A stretch of 64,000 nt of DNA from Aureococcus anophagefferens (lineage: Eukaryota > Sar > Pelagophyceae > Pelagomonadales > Pelagomonadaceae). Position 1 is the stretch's first letter. Each line of letters begins with the position of its first letter. Below are positions 28,893-38,496 of this stretch, one piece after another. Location of the stretch: the NCBI RefSeq assembly GCF_000186865.1, contig NW_008705577.1, forward strand, positions 223,947 to 287,946, read 5' to 3'. The notes below the pieces were generated by a model. The model was not told the origin of the DNA. It ran no database searches and saw only the letters and a program-made list of their open reading frames with translations. Position numbers and translations under genes: made by a program.

Positions 28893-29873
28893 ATGGCGGA
28901 GCCATCCGCAGCTACGAGTACCCCAGCCATCCGCATCTTGCACGAAGACGACCACATCGTCGTCGTCGACAAACCCACAAACTTGTTGAGCGTGCCCGGG
29001 CGCCACCCGGACGCGCCGCCGCCGACAAAGAAGCGGCGGCGCGTCGCCGAGTTCTGGGTCGAGGCGCTCGAGGCGTCGCGCGCGTCGTCGCCGCCGGAGT
29101 CGCTGGCGGCGAAGCTGCTCGGCGTCGGCGACCCGTCGTCCGTGCCGCGGCGCCGCGACAAGTTCGGCCGCGCCGTCGCGCGCGCGAAGGGCCGCTGCGG
29201 CGAAACCTCCGAGGCGGACGTCGACGCGCTGTGGGCGGCGCTCGACGGCGACGCGCGGGCCCGCGAGCGCGCGGAGCACGGCGACGACGCGCCGAGCGCG
29301 CTGTCGCTGGCGCGCGCGGCCGTTGGCCTGCCGGACCTGCGCGTCGTCCACCGCCTCGACTTCGAGACGAGCGGCGTGCTCGTGTTCGCGAAGACGTCCG
29401 CCGCGGCCGCGGCGCTCTGCGCGTCCTTCCGCGCCGACGCCGCGGAGGCGAGCGGCGCCGCGGCGACCGCCGCGGCGCCGAAGATGCGCAAGGTCTACGT
29501 CGCCGCGGTCCGCGGGGAATTGGCCGGCTCCGGCGAGTGGGCCTGGCCGCTCGCGCCCGACGACGCCGCGCGCGCGGCGGACGGCAAGCCGCGCTACGCC
29601 GCCTGCGACGCCGGCGCGCCGGGCGCCAAGGCCGCGACGACGCTCTGGGAGGCCGCGGGCGCCTCGCGGCTCCGCCTCCGGCCGCAGACGGGGCGGTCGC
29701 ACCAGCTCCGCGTCCACTGCCTCGCCGCGGGCCACCCCATCGTCGGCGACCCGCTCTACGGCCCGCCGCCGGCGGACCACGAGCCGCGCCTCTGCCTCCA
29801 CGCCGCGGAGCTCGACCTCACGCACCCGGGCACGGGAGACCGCGTCACCTTCGCCTCGCCCGCGCCGTTTTAG
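28893..29873 (+). CDS. RluA-family RNA pseudouridine synthase
   Basis: 326 residues. The enzyme turns uridine into pseudouridine in rRNA, tRNA or mRNA. Family motifs: ILHEDDHIVVVDKP and GxxxxPG near the start, the catalytic block VHRLDFETSGVLVFAKT (Asp of HRLD), KVYVAAVRGE, the RPQTGRSHQLRVH motif and GHPIVGDPLYG. About 100 extra residues lie between the first motif and HRLD, rich in Ala/Arg, an insertion not seen in bacterial RluA. No organelle signal is obvious; a basic patch TKKRRR could be nuclear. The start ATG follows a short 5' gap from the SH3 gene on the other strand, so the two share a divergent promoter. Confidence 0.9.
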   Translation: MAEPSAATSTPAIRILHEDDHIVVVDKPTNLLSVPGRHPDAPPPTKKRRRVAEFWVEALEASRASSPPESLAAKLLGVGDPSSVPRRRDKFGRAVARAKGRCGETSEADVDALWAALDGDARARERAEHGDDAPSALSLARAAVGLPDLRVVHRLDFETSGVLVFAKTSAAAAALCASFRADAAEASGAAATAAAPKMRKVYVAAVRGELAGSGEWAWPLAPDDAARAADGKPRYAACDAGAPGAKAATTLWEAAGASRLRLRPQTGRSHQLRVHCLAAGHPIVGDPLYGPPPADHEPRLCLHAAELDLTHPGTGDRVTFASPAPF

Positions 29874-30731
29874 TTAACCGTGGCAGTCCGCCCGCGCCTT
29901 CGCGAGGCGCGCGTCGAAGAGTTTCTCGGCGGCGCGGTAGAGCCGCGTGTCCGCGTCGCTGTAGTCGTCCAATCGCGAGACCGCGGCCGCGTTGTAGGTG
30001 CCGACGTTCGTCCGCAGGCCCGCGCCGCGCACGGCCGCGCCGCGGAACGTCCGGTTGAAGAGTTCGAGCGACTCCGCCCAGCGGTCCGTAAGCCCGACGA
30101 ACGCGAAGCAGTCGCGGAGCCGCCGCCTCGCCTCGGACGCGTTGAGCCGCTTCTCCGCGACGTCGTCGTAGCGGCCGAAGCCCAGGATCATCTTCGTCTG
30201 GACGTTCTGGACGCTCCGAATCCGCGCGTAGTCGACGAGCCCGTCGCCCTCGGGCAGCCCTCGGATCCGCGCGCAGTCGTGGTGGTGCGGCACGCCCATG
30301 AGGTAGCACGGTTTCGGACCTTCCGGGAGCCTTCCACCTCCCACGAGCGATCCTCGCGCCGGCCGGTTCACGCCGCCGCCGGGCCGGAAGTGGAACGCCG
30401 AGAGCAGGCGGCGCCGCGGTTCCCGCAGGAACGCGAGCGCGGTACCGCAGAACTCGGGCCGGTAGCTCACGTGCTCCCTGAACGACGTTTCGTCGAACGC
30501 GCGCTCGCACTTGCCCTCCTCGACCTTGAGCCGGACCTGGCGCGACGAGAAGACGAGCTCGTTGGCGCCCGGCTGGCGGCTCCGCGGGCAGGCGTAGTCG
30601 CTGAGGTGCAGCCGGAAGGTCGTGCCGGTCTTCGGCGCATGCATCCAAAACAAAGGCCGGCCGCGCGGCTCCCACTGGTCGCAGCCGGCGTCGCAGGCGC
30701 CGACGAGCGCGGCGAAGGCAGCGCGGCGCAT
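29874..30731 (-). CDS. Sulfotransferase-like protein
   Basis: 285 residues. The N-terminal part has MHAPKTGTTFRLHL, which fits the 5'-phosphosulfate loop (PKTGTT) of PAPS-dependent sulfotransferases. FLREPRRRLLSAFHF fits the 3'-phosphate site (R...S). Such enzymes move sulfate from PAPS to carbohydrates or other acceptors, generally in the Golgi in this subgroup. The first 15 residues (MRRAAFAALVGACDAG) are weakly hydrophobic and could be a poor signal sequence. It is tail to tail with the pseudouridine synthase and the two stop codons are adjacent. Confidence 0.8.
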   Translation of the reverse strand: MRRAAFAALVGACDAGCDQWEPRGRPLFWMHAPKTGTTFRLHLSDYACPRSRQPGANELVFSSRQVRLKVEEGKCERAFDETSFREHVSYRPEFCGTALAFLREPRRRLLSAFHFRPGGGVNRPARGSLVGGGRLPEGPKPCYLMGVPHHHDCARIRGLPEGDGLVDYARIRSVQNVQTKMILGFGRYDDVAEKRLNASEARRRLRDCFAFVGLTDRWAESLELFNRTFRGAAVRGAGLRTNVGTYNAAAVSRLDDYSDADTRLYRAAEKLFDARLAKARADCHG

Positions 30732-30887
30732 GGACTTTTTAGCTATATGCTACAGATGCTGCCAAGATGGGCTGCCATTGGCACGTGATTGCGTCGTTGC
30801 AGTGAACTTACACAGATCTTGCCGGTCGCCGAATTGCCCACTGCTCGTCCGGCCGGACCACACCGAGCGCGCGTCGACACAAAAAAG

Positions 30888-30986
30888 TCACTCCGCAAGC
30901 GCGCGCGCGCGCAATCAAGTCCACTCCGAGTAGCGGCACTCCTGTGCTAACGTACAGTCCATTCCGCAAGCGCGCGCGCGCGCAAT
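30888..30986. promoter_or_regulatory. Direct repeat upstream of the bestrophin gene
   Basis: A segment of about 26 bp, ATTCCGCAAGCGCGCGCGCG and CAAT (first copy ACTCCGC), occurs at 30889-30914 and 30961-30986, the second ending 34 bp before the start codon. Alternating GC purine-pyrimidine runs could adopt Z-DNA. A regulatory role is a guess from position. Confidence 0.45.
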
Positions 30987-31019
30987 ACAGTCACTGCGAC
31001 GACCGGCAACCTCGACAGC

Positions 31020-32285
31020 ATGGGCAGCGCTCAAAAAGCCGGCGACGCGAAGTCGCGCCGGCCGTCGTGGAACTTCCTCCTCGTGGAGAGCAGCGGCGAC
31101 CTGCGCAACGACGTCGTCGCGCTCCGCGAGCAGTGCCCGAAGGACACGAGCCTCACCGCGTCGAAGATCTCGGCGCGCTGCTCCATCTCGTCAGTGTGGG
31201 ACGGCGCCATGTGGGAGGACCACCACTCGACGTGGCGCTACTATCGCAACCTCGCGCGCATCCACAAGTCCACGGTCTTCCGGAGCGTCTGGCCCTTCGT
31301 CGCCGCCATGGTCGTCTACTCGCTGCTCGTGCAGTACTTCTGCACGGCGCAGCTGTCGCTCGGGACGCGGTCGTCGCAGGCGTCGTCGATCGGGCTCCTC
31401 CTCGTCTTCCGCACGAACCAGGCCGCCGCGCGCGCGCTCGAGGGCCGCCGCGTGCTGGGCACGATCAAGCGCCAGGCGACGTCCATCGCGGCGCTGCTCC
31501 GGACCTGCGGCGCGGACGCGGCGGTCGTCGACGTAGCGTCGCGCTACTGCGCGCTCGCGGTCTGGGCCGTCAAGGGCGCGGTCCGCCGCGGCGGCGACGA
31601 GGCGAGCCGCTTCGCCTACGAGAGCCTGCTCCCGGCGAGGGAGAAGCGCTGGGTGGCCAAGCACCAGGGCTTCGACGACCGCGTGAGCCCGTCGACGGTC
31701 GCGCTGCGGCTCCGCTACGCGGTCCGCGAGGCGACGTCCTGCGCCGTGACGCGCGATCGCCTCGAGGCGGCCGTCGAGGAGCTCCAGTCGGCCTACGGCG
31801 GCTGCGACCGGTTGTACACGACGCCCATCCCGCCGGGCTACCTCCGCCACATCAGCCGGTCGCTAGTGATCTGGCTCGCGCTGCTCCCGTTCTCGATCGC
31901 GTCGTCCCACTCGCCGGCGACGCTGTCGGTGACCGTGTCCGTGACGTCCTACCTCCTCCTGGGCATCGACAACATCGCGACGCAGATCGAGGAGGTCTTC
32001 TCCGTGCTGCCCATCCACGAGCTCGCGCTGTCCACGTCCGCGCACGTCGCCGCCATCGCGGACGGGCCCGCGCCGCCGGCGCTCGTCGAGCCCGCCGCGC
32101 CGCCGGTCCTCCGCGTTGCCGGCGACGCGGAGCGCGCGCGCCTCGAGGCCCTGCGGCGCGAGGCGGCGGCCGCCGAGGCGCCGGCCAGGTCCGCGCCGCC
32201 GGGCCTCCCGAAGGCCTTCCCGAGCCCGGGCCGCGGCGTCGCCGAGCGCGTGGCCGAGCAGGTCCTCGAGCCGGAGTCGGACTGA
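31020..32285 (+). CDS. Bestrophin-family anion channel
   Basis: 421 residues. Bestrophins form pentameric anion channels; algal members carry chloride or bicarbonate, some in thylakoids for the carbon-concentrating mechanism. Family hallmarks: RRPSWNFLLVES near the start, a first hydrophobic pair around 85-130, TTPIPPGYLRHISRSLVIWL, and the highly conserved GIDNIATQIEEVFSVLPI. The last 80 residues are Ala/Pro-rich and cytosolic or stromal. There is no clear plastid signal peptide, so plasma membrane and plastid are both open. Start ATG at 31020 follows the repeat-bearing promoter. Confidence 0.88.
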   Translation: MGSAQKAGDAKSRRPSWNFLLVESSGDLRNDVVALREQCPKDTSLTASKISARCSISSVWDGAMWEDHHSTWRYYRNLARIHKSTVFRSVWPFVAAMVVYSLLVQYFCTAQLSLGTRSSQASSIGLLLVFRTNQAAARALEGRRVLGTIKRQATSIAALLRTCGADAAVVDVASRYCALAVWAVKGAVRRGGDEASRFAYESLLPAREKRWVAKHQGFDDRVSPSTVALRLRYAVREATSCAVTRDRLEAAVEELQSAYGGCDRLYTTPIPPGYLRHISRSLVIWLALLPFSIASSHSPATLSVTVSVTSYLLLGIDNIATQIEEVFSVLPIHELALSTSAHVAAIADGPAPPALVEPAAPPVLRVAGDAERARLEALRREAAAAEAPARSAPPGLPKAFPSPGRGVAERVAEQVLEPESD

Positions 32286-32319
32286 GCATCTACTAGTAAG
32301 ATCCGGGTCAAGGCGCACG

Positions 32320-33459
32320 TTAGTCGCGCCGGCGGTTGCGGAAGAAGCCGCCGATGAAGGGCCGCGCGGCCGCGGCGCAGGTCGCGAGGGCCGCCGGCGC
32401 GGCGCACTTGCGGAGCAAGTTTCCCGCCGGCGAGTGGCCCGCGTCGCCCTTGGCGAAGTAGGGCGCGACGTCGAGGCCCCGGTGCCGCGTGACGGCGAGC
32501 GCGCGGTGCGCGGCGCGGCGCGCCGAGTCCGCGAAGAGCGCGTCCGCGGACTCGTCGTCGGCGCCGTCGTCGAGGGCCGCCTCCTTGGCGTCCATGGGGT
32601 CGCACTCGAAGAGGAGGAGGAAGTGGTTGCCCTGGTCGAGCTGGTGCTCGACGGACAGGTTCGGGAACCGCGAGTCGCAGCTGAGGATGTGGACCGGCGG
32701 GTAGCGCCGGTCGAACTTGGGCGAGCCGAACTCGGCGATGCACTGGAGGCACCAGCGCGGGCTCGGCGCGCCCTCGTCGCCGCCGTCGTCCGGCGGCGGC
32801 GGCGCGCACGACGGCGGGTCCGCGCGCGCCCAGAGGAGCTCGTAGACGTGGATGGGCCGGCGCAGCGCGTTGGACAGGGCCACGATCTCCGGCCCGCCGC
32901 CCCAGGCGTGGGGCTCGCGGAGCTTCGCGCAGTACTGGGCCGGCGTGAGCTCGGACTGTTCAGCCGCGAGGCTCAGCAGCTTCGACGCGCGGAGCCGCTC
33001 GCGGTCGCCCATGTAGAGCCGCGGGTCCCGCGCGTCCTCGAGGACGTCGATGGCCGTGGCGCGCAGCTTCAGCGACTGGCCGCGCAGCGTGCGCCGCTCC
33101 ATGGGGTGGTGGCTCCCGTTGACCGCGCGCCAGAGGCCCGCGCTGAGCGCGTGGAAGAGGCACGCGCCGTCGCCCGGCACCTGGCGCGCGCGCATGTAGC
33201 AGCGCGTGCGCGCGCGCACGATGGGCCGGGCCGCCGGCGGCTCCGGCGCCGGGGGCGGCGCCGCGGCGTCGTCGGCGGCGTCGTCCTCCGCCTCGTCGGG
33301 CTCGTCGGGCGCGTAGTCGAGCACGGGCAGCAGGTCGCGCAGGAAGCCGCGCGAGTCGATGAGCGGGGCGCTGAGGGGTTGCCAGCTGCTCTTGGGTGAG
33401 GCGTGAGTGTAGGTGGTGGCGAGTGCCAGCATGCACGCGCAAAGCCGAGGCGCCATCAT
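32320..33459 (-). CDS. OTU-family cysteine protease with signal peptide
   Basis: 379 residues. OTU enzymes cut ubiquitin or ubiquitin-like chains. The catalytic Cys lies in VPGDGACLFHALSAGL (DGxC), a family-typical AWGGGPEIVALSNALRRPIH block follows, and the catalytic His is in DQGNHFLLLFE. Residues 1-20 (MMAPRLCACMLALATTYTHA) look like a signal peptide, which is odd for a deubiquitinase and suggests ER, secretory or complex-plastid location. In algae with secondary plastids, a ubiquitin-based import machinery lies in the periplastid space, so this would be a candidate. The end has a small basic tail. Confidence 0.85.
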   Translation of the reverse strand: MMAPRLCACMLALATTYTHASPKSSWQPLSAPLIDSRGFLRDLLPVLDYAPDEPDEAEDDAADDAAAPPPAPEPPAARPIVRARTRCYMRARQVPGDGACLFHALSAGLWRAVNGSHHPMERRTLRGQSLKLRATAIDVLEDARDPRLYMGDRERLRASKLLSLAAEQSELTPAQYCAKLREPHAWGGGPEIVALSNALRRPIHVYELLWARADPPSCAPPPPDDGGDEGAPSPRWCLQCIAEFGSPKFDRRYPPVHILSCDSRFPNLSVEHQLDQGNHFLLLFECDPMDAKEAALDDGADDESADALFADSARRAAHRALAVTRHRGLDVAPYFAKGDAGHSPAGNLLRKCAAPAALATCAAAARPFIGGFFRNRRRD

Positions 33460-33820
33460 CGTGCTGCAACCGGCTCGGCTCAGCGACTTTTGGTCGCTTG
33501 AAGCTGTTTCTGTTCGGCGCGCGCGCGCGCGGTCGTCTCCAAGGCGCCAACTTCTTGAGCGCCGGCAGCTACGCGTCGGGGTGCTCCCTGCGAAGTTTCG
33601 GGCGCAGCAGCTGCGATTCCGGAGCGATGCGATGCCGTGTTTTTCTGGCCGTCGACGACGCTTCTAGCCGGCTTCTCGCGCGTCCGCTTGGCCCGGCGAG
33701 CCACGCGTCCGAGCCTCGCGCCCTTTCGCATCGGAGTACGCGATTGCGTCTGGCGCGGGCGGTCTCGGAGCCTAGTTGAAGTTCCGTACTTCTGAAGGTG
33801 AACTAGTTCCCGTGGAAGCG
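33460..33820. other. Divergent promoter region, no gene
   Basis: 361 bp lie between two starts on opposite strands (OTU protease leftwards, S1 protein rightwards). Only short non-conserved frames are present. Confidence 0.5.
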
Positions 33821-34813
33821 ATGAAGGCAGTCCTCGGCGTGAACAGCCGCCCGGCCATGACGCTGTTCGGCGCCGCCGCGGCGCTCTTGTCAGTCACCAC
33901 CTCCGCCTACGCCCCCGGCTCCCTGCGGCTGCGGCCCCGGCGCCTCGCGGCGCCCCGCGTCCTCGCGGAGGACCAGGACGTCTACGCCGACGCGAACTAC
34001 GACGAGTCCCGGGACGGCACGTGGGAGCCGCCGGAGTTCGAGGAGAACCGGCAGGCGGCGCGGAAGCGGCGGGAGCGGTTCTCGCCCATGGACAAGAAGG
34101 GCGACGCGCGCCGCAAGCTCCTCGACGCGCAGCGCGCGTTCAAGCGGAGCCAGGCCAAGCCCGCGTACCTGCCGCCCGTCGCCGAGGCGGCGCTCGAGAA
34201 CGCGACGACGGGCGCGTGGTTCCCCGGCGTCGTGCGGTCCCTCAAGCCCCACGGCGCCTGGGTGAGCATCGGGTCCGAGGTCGACGGCTTCGTCCACTGC
34301 CGCGACATGTCCGACTCGTCGTTCGTCGGCGACGCGCGCGACGCGCTGCGCGTCGGCGACGAGGTCGACTGCTGCGTCAAGGGCGCCGACGCGGCGAAGC
34401 GCGTCCTGTCGCTGAGCCTGTTGCAGGTGGAGGCGCCCGAGGACGCCGCGGGCCGCGCGCCCGTCAAGGCCTTCGCGGTGGACCAGCTCCTCGAGAACGT
34501 CGAGGTCGCGCGCGTCACGGAGCACGCGGCGTTCGTGGACGTCGGCGCGGCCGTGCCCGCCTACCTGCACGTCGCCGACATCGGCCTGCTGCCGCGGACC
34601 AAGGTCGGCGCCGCGCGCGTGCCGCGCCTGCGCCTGGAGAAGGCGGGCCAGGTCATCGACAAGTGCTGGGTCAAGTCCGTCGACATCGCCCGGGACCGCC
34701 TCCGCCTGAGCCTCGTGCCCCCGGAGGAGCGCGACGACTGGACCCTCTACGGCGCGCGCTCGAAGCGCGACGAGCCGCGCGTCGTCGACGACCGCGACGA
34801 CTTCGAAGCCTAG
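33821..34813 (+). CDS. Plastid-targeted protein with two S1 RNA-binding domains
   Basis: 330 residues from ATG 33821. The N-terminus MKAVLGVNSRPAMTLFGAAA is a signal peptide ending SA, followed by YAPGSLRLRPRR, an ASAFAP-like motif and basic transit peptide. That is the bipartite plastid signal of red-algal-derived plastids. Two S1 barrels follow: one at about 125-200 (GAWFPGVVRSLKPHGAWVSI, GFVHCRDMS, LRVGDEV) and a more divergent one at about 220-305 (AAFVDVGAAVPAYLHVADIG). S1 proteins bind RNA in translation or decay; a role in plastid ribosomes or RNA processing is likely. An alternative start at 33857 gives the same targeting. Confidence 0.85.
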   Translation: MKAVLGVNSRPAMTLFGAAAALLSVTTSAYAPGSLRLRPRRLAAPRVLAEDQDVYADANYDESRDGTWEPPEFEENRQAARKRRERFSPMDKKGDARRKLLDAQRAFKRSQAKPAYLPPVAEAALENATTGAWFPGVVRSLKPHGAWVSIGSEVDGFVHCRDMSDSSFVGDARDALRVGDEVDCCVKGADAAKRVLSLSLLQVEAPEDAAGRAPVKAFAVDQLLENVEVARVTEHAAFVDVGAAVPAYLHVADIGLLPRTKVGAARVPRLRLEKAGQVIDKCWVKSVDIARDRLRLSLVPPEERDDWTLYGARSKRDEPRVVDDRDDFEA

Positions 34814-34893
34814 GCCGCCGTCCCTCCTAACCCCTCGTTCTTCGACTCCGTCATTAGCGTCGCGCGTCGGGAGTCGGGCGCGTGGGGGCGCGC

Positions 34894-35601
34894 TCAGAGG
34901 CGGGGGCGGCGGAGCGGGGCGCCGCGGCGGAGGCGGCGGTGCGCGTGGGCGTAGCGCGCGAGGTGGTCCGCGGGGAACTGGCCGCGGTCGCCCGAGTAGC
35001 GGCCGATCTGCGTCTCGAGGCCGTCGACGAGGGACGGGCGCGGCGCGCTCGGCGACCGCGAGCGGCTGCGGCTGCGGCTGCGGCGGACGTGCTTCGGGAG
35101 GCCGTCGGTGTCGTAGCCGTCGCTCGCGTACTCCGCGGCGTCGGACGCGTAGTCCGAGTCGAAGGAGTCGACGCGGCGCATGGACGCGAGGCCCCCGGGG
35201 ACGCGCATGGTCACGCCGCGGCCGGGCGCGGGCGTCGGCGCGCGCGGCGGCGGCGCGGCCTCGCGCGTCGGCGCGGCCTCGCGCGTCGGCGCGGCCTCGC
35301 GCGTCGGCCCCGTCGGCGTGACGATGGCCGCGGCGCCGAAGGCCGACGCCGCGCCGCCGAAGGCCGACGCCGCGCCGCCGAAGGCCGACGCCGCGCCGCC
35401 GAAGGCCACGGCCGCGCCGGCCGACGCGGCGGCGCCCGGCCCCACGGCCACGGCGCCGGCGGCGATGCGCATGCCGCCGCGCTCGCGCACCTCGACCGTG
35501 ACGCCGTCGCCGGCGGAGATGCTCACGCTGCCGTAGGTGCGGCGCACGGTGCCGACGCGCGCGCCGTTGGAGTCGGTGAGGATGTAGGAGCGCTGGGACA
35601 T
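34894..35601 (-). CDS. Unrecognised protein with short internal repeats
   Basis: 235 residues beginning MSQRSYILTDSNGARVGTVR, a beta-rich start of about 45 residues. Two tandem tracts follow: AFGGAAS four times (21-bp unit) and PTREAA three times (18-bp unit). The second half is polar with Asp/Ser/Tyr (DSFDSDYASDAAEY) and an SRSRSRSRS run. I see no enzyme motif. It is convergent with the S1 gene, with an 80-bp gap, and divergent from the DRG GTPase. Confidence 0.65.
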   Translation of the reverse strand: MSQRSYILTDSNGARVGTVRRTYGSVSISAGDGVTVEVRERGGMRIAAGAVAVGPGAAASAGAAVAFGGAASAFGGAASAFGGAASAFGAAAIVTPTGPTREAAPTREAAPTREAAPPPRAPTPAPGRGVTMRVPGGLASMRRVDSFDSDYASDAAEYASDGYDTDGLPKHVRRSRSRSRSRSPSAPRPSLVDGLETQIGRYSGDRGQFPADHLARYAHAHRRLRRGAPLRRPRL

Positions 35602-35808
35602 GGCGAGGGGCGCAGGAGAACGGCGGGGGCTGTGACAAGGGTGGAGCTCGATCCGAGGGCAGCCCCCCGGTAAATAAAGCGGTGTTGGCCTGCATCCGGC
35701 GTCAACTTCGAGCTCTTCAGGCGGCGAGCTGGGCTCGCAGCTCCCACCTGCGCCTCCGCGGCGACCAGCGCAACACTGCTTGTTTGTGGTTGGCTTTCAA
35801 TCGCAACC

Positions 35809-36918
35809 ATGTCGACGACGGAGGACAAGATCAAGGAGCTCGAGGCGGAGTACGCGCGCACGCAGAAGAACAAAGCGACGGAGACGCACCTCGGCCTCAT
35901 CAAGGCCAAGCTCGCGAAGCTGCGGCGAGAGCTCGAGACGCAGGGCGGCAAGGGCGGCGGCGGCGGCGGCGAGGGCTTCGACGTCAAGAAGGTCGGCGAC
36001 ACGCGCGTGGGCCTCGTGGGCTTCCCCTCCGTGGGCAAGTCGACGCTGCTGACGACGCTCACGGGCACCAAGTCCGAGGCCGCGGCGTACGAGTTCACGA
36101 CGCTCACCGCGATCCCGGGTACGATGAAGTACCGCGGCGCGCGGATCCAGGTGCTGGACCTGCCGGGCATCATCGAGGGCGCGGCGACGGGCAAGGGCCG
36201 CGGCCGCCAGGTCATCTCCGCCGCGCGGACCTGCGACCTCATCATGATCGTGCTCGACGCCGGCAAGCCCGTCACGCACAAGTTCCTCATCGAGCGCGAG
36301 CTGCACAACTTCGGCATCCGCCTCAACGAGGAGCCGCCGCGCGTGACGATCCGCAAGAAGGACAACGGCGGCGTCGAGTTCCAGTGGCTCTGCCCGCAGA
36401 CCCAGGGCATGAACACGGAGGTCGCGACGCGGATCATGAAGGAGTACCGCATCATGTGCGCGTCCGTGACGGTCCGCGAGGACATCAGCATGGACCAGTT
36501 CATCGACGCCTGCGACGGCAAGCGCACCTACATCCCCTGCCTCTACGTCATGAACAAGATCGACTCGATCACCATCGAGGAGCTCGACATCATCGACGAG
36601 CTGCCCAACTACGTGCCCATCTCGTCGCGCGACAACTGGAACATCGACGACCTCATGGAGAACATCTGGCAGCAGTGCAACATGATGCGCGTCTACACCA
36701 AGCCCAAGGGCCAGGTGCCCGACTACGACGAGCCCGTCGTGCTCCACGCGTCGAACCCGACGGTGGAGCAGTTCTGCAACCGCATCCACAAGGCCATCAT
36801 GCCCCTCTTCAAATACGCCTGGGTCTGGGGCTCCTCCGTGAGGCACCAGCCCCAGAAGGTCGGCAAGGACCACGTCCTCGCCGACGAGGACGTCATCCAG
36901 GTCATCAAGGGCGTCTAG
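35809..36918 (+). CDS. DRG1: Developmentally regulated GTP-binding protein, DRG1 type
   Basis: 369 residues, the usual length for DRG1. DRG GTPases of the Obg superfamily bind ribosomes with a DFRP partner and help translation. All signatures are present: the N-terminal helix with [21 protein letters not shown]-loop [11 protein letters not shown], the G2 region YEFTTLT, G3 [13 protein letters not shown] (G4), and a C-terminal TGS domain ([19 protein letters not shown]). The end [14 protein letters not shown] is also typical. DRG2 is the alternative paralogue; the TQKNKAT start favours DRG1. Single exon. The start ATG is 42 bp downstream of the end of a possible 5' frame and has no competitor. 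Confidence 0.93.
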   Translation: MSTTEDKIKELEAEYARTQKNKATETHLGLIKAKLAKLRRELETQGGKGGGGGGEGFDVKKVGDTRVGLVGFPSVGKSTLLTTLTGTKSEAAAYEFTTLTAIPGTMKYRGARIQVLDLPGIIEGAATGKGRGRQVISAARTCDLIMIVLDAGKPVTHKFLIERELHNFGIRLNEEPPRVTIRKKDNGGVEFQWLCPQTQGMNTEVATRIMKEYRIMCASVTVREDISMDQFIDACDGKRTYIPCLYVMNKIDSITIEELDIIDELPNYVPISSRDNWNIDDLMENIWQQCNMMRVYTKPKGQVPDYDEPVVLHASNPTVEQFCNRIHKAIMPLFKYAWVWGSSVRHQPQKVGKDHVLADEDVIQVIKGV

Positions 36919-36929
36919 CGGGTAAAACG

Positions 36930-37574
36930 TTACTTGGTCCACGCGACGACGGCCGTCCCGGGCCCGCCGAGCGACGCGCCGCCGGCCGTGTGCTTGTCGC
37001 CGGGCCCGCAGTCGCGCTCGCGCACCTTGGCGAAGCCCGCGGGCTCGAGGAGGCCCGCGACGAGCGGCTTGGACATGGCGTAGGGCGGGCCGCCCGCTTT
37101 GTCGCAGATGGGGAACACGCAGGTGATCAGCGATCCGCCGGGCGCGAGCAGCGCGCGGTGCTTCGCCGCCCACTTCGCGCGCACGGACGGTGAAAGCGCG
37201 CACAGGAACGTCGCGTCCCACACCAAATCGTAGGGCGTTTTCTCGTCGAGCGCGAAGAAGTCGGCGCAGACGAGTTCGACCTTCGACGCGGCGGCGTCGC
37301 CCGTGGACGCGAGCTCGGCCTTCGCCGCGGCGACGGCGGACGGCGACAGGTCCACGGCGACGACGGCGTCGAAGCCGTGCCGCGCGAGCGCCAGAGCGTC
37401 GTACGCGCGGCCGCAGCCGGGCACGAGCGCGCGCGCGCCGGGCTTCGGCGCCGGCACGCTCCGGAGCTCGGAGACGAGGCTCGGGCTCGCCTCGCCGCAG
37501 TCGAAGGCCGCGCCTTTCGGCAGGCCGCCCTTCCACATGCGCTCCCAGTGCGGCGACGCGCCGGCGTGCGACAT
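36930..37574 (-). CDS. TPMT-family S-adenosylmethionine methyltransferase
   Basis: 214 residues. The thiopurine methyltransferase family includes thiol and halide methyltransferases (HOL-type), the latter known from marine algae as sources of methyl halides. Motif I of the SAM site is ARALVPGCGRAYDALALA, motif II region VVAVDLSPSAV, and DLVWDATFLCALSP follows. The N-terminal W-x3-W pattern appears as WERMWKGGLPKG. The substrate cannot be told from sequence. It is convergent with the DRG gene; only 11 bp separate the stops. Confidence 0.85.
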   Translation of the reverse strand: MSHAGASPHWERMWKGGLPKGAAFDCGEASPSLVSELRSVPAPKPGARALVPGCGRAYDALALARHGFDAVVAVDLSPSAVAAAKAELASTGDAAASKVELVCADFFALDEKTPYDLVWDATFLCALSPSVRAKWAAKHRALLAPGGSLITCVFPICDKAGGPPYAMSKPLVAGLLEPAGFAKVRERDCGPGDKHTAGGASLGGPGTAVVAWTK

Positions 37575-37804
37575 GGCCGCGGCGGCGCGCTGCGCGACGA
37601 TGAGGCGCAGGAGGAGCGCGATTTTTTCGGCAGCAGCGCTGGGTTTGCAGCGATGCGTATAACAGCGCGTCGCTTTCGGCAGCGATGGCAGCGACGCGAC
37701 GTCGCGACGCCTGACGCAGCAGCAGTCGGTGCAGGCGCCGAGAGAGGGTCAACAAAGGTTCACAAAACCAATGTTGCCGGCGCTGCCCGCCAATCGACGT
37801 CGAC

Positions 37805-38459
37805 ATGGCAGCCCTCGACGCCGCGCCGCGGCGCTTGGAGACCATGCTCGTGGAGGACGCGCTGCCCTGGCTCAAGGAGTTCAAGGACCCCGGCGAGGCG
37901 CGGTCCTCCTGGGCGACCTGGGACGGCGCCACGCCGGCGGAGCGCGCCGCGGCGGCCAAGTGGATCCGCGGCTGGGCCGAGGGCGACGAGGTCGCCTACG
38001 TGAAGGAGGCCATGGGCTGCCTCGACCCCATGATCGCGGCGTCGTTCGCGGCGGACGTCATCCCGCCGCTCCGGCGCTGGGCCGCGTCCGTGCTTCTGGA
38101 CGTCTTCGGGTCCAAAGAGGACCTCGCGGAGTGCGTCGAGACGGCGGACCGCCCCAAGTTCGCGGCCGCGTCGCCGACGCTGGCCCAGTTCTCCAAGTTC
38201 GAGGCCTTCGACGACCTCTGGAGCGGCGACGAGAGCCGCGCGGACGAGCTGCTCGAGTGGCTCGCGCCGGCCGCGACCGTCGCCGGGGCGGACGTCGCCG
38301 CCGTCCACGAGATCCTGTGCCGCTGGGTCGTGGCGACGGCCGTCGCCGAGGTCGTCCACGCCCACTGCGCCAAGGAGGCCGCGCCCAAGGAGGCCGCGGC
38401 CGCCGCGCGCAAGTCGCTCCTCGACAAGGCCGCGTCGATGCGCGGGGCCCTCGCGGGCC

Positions 38460-38496
<37 letters not shown>

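Noticed and set aside
34882..35700. Plus-strand frame opposite the repeat-bearing protein gene
   Set aside because: Val/Ala/Arg-rich shadow; the minus frame has the better start, polar composition and RS run.
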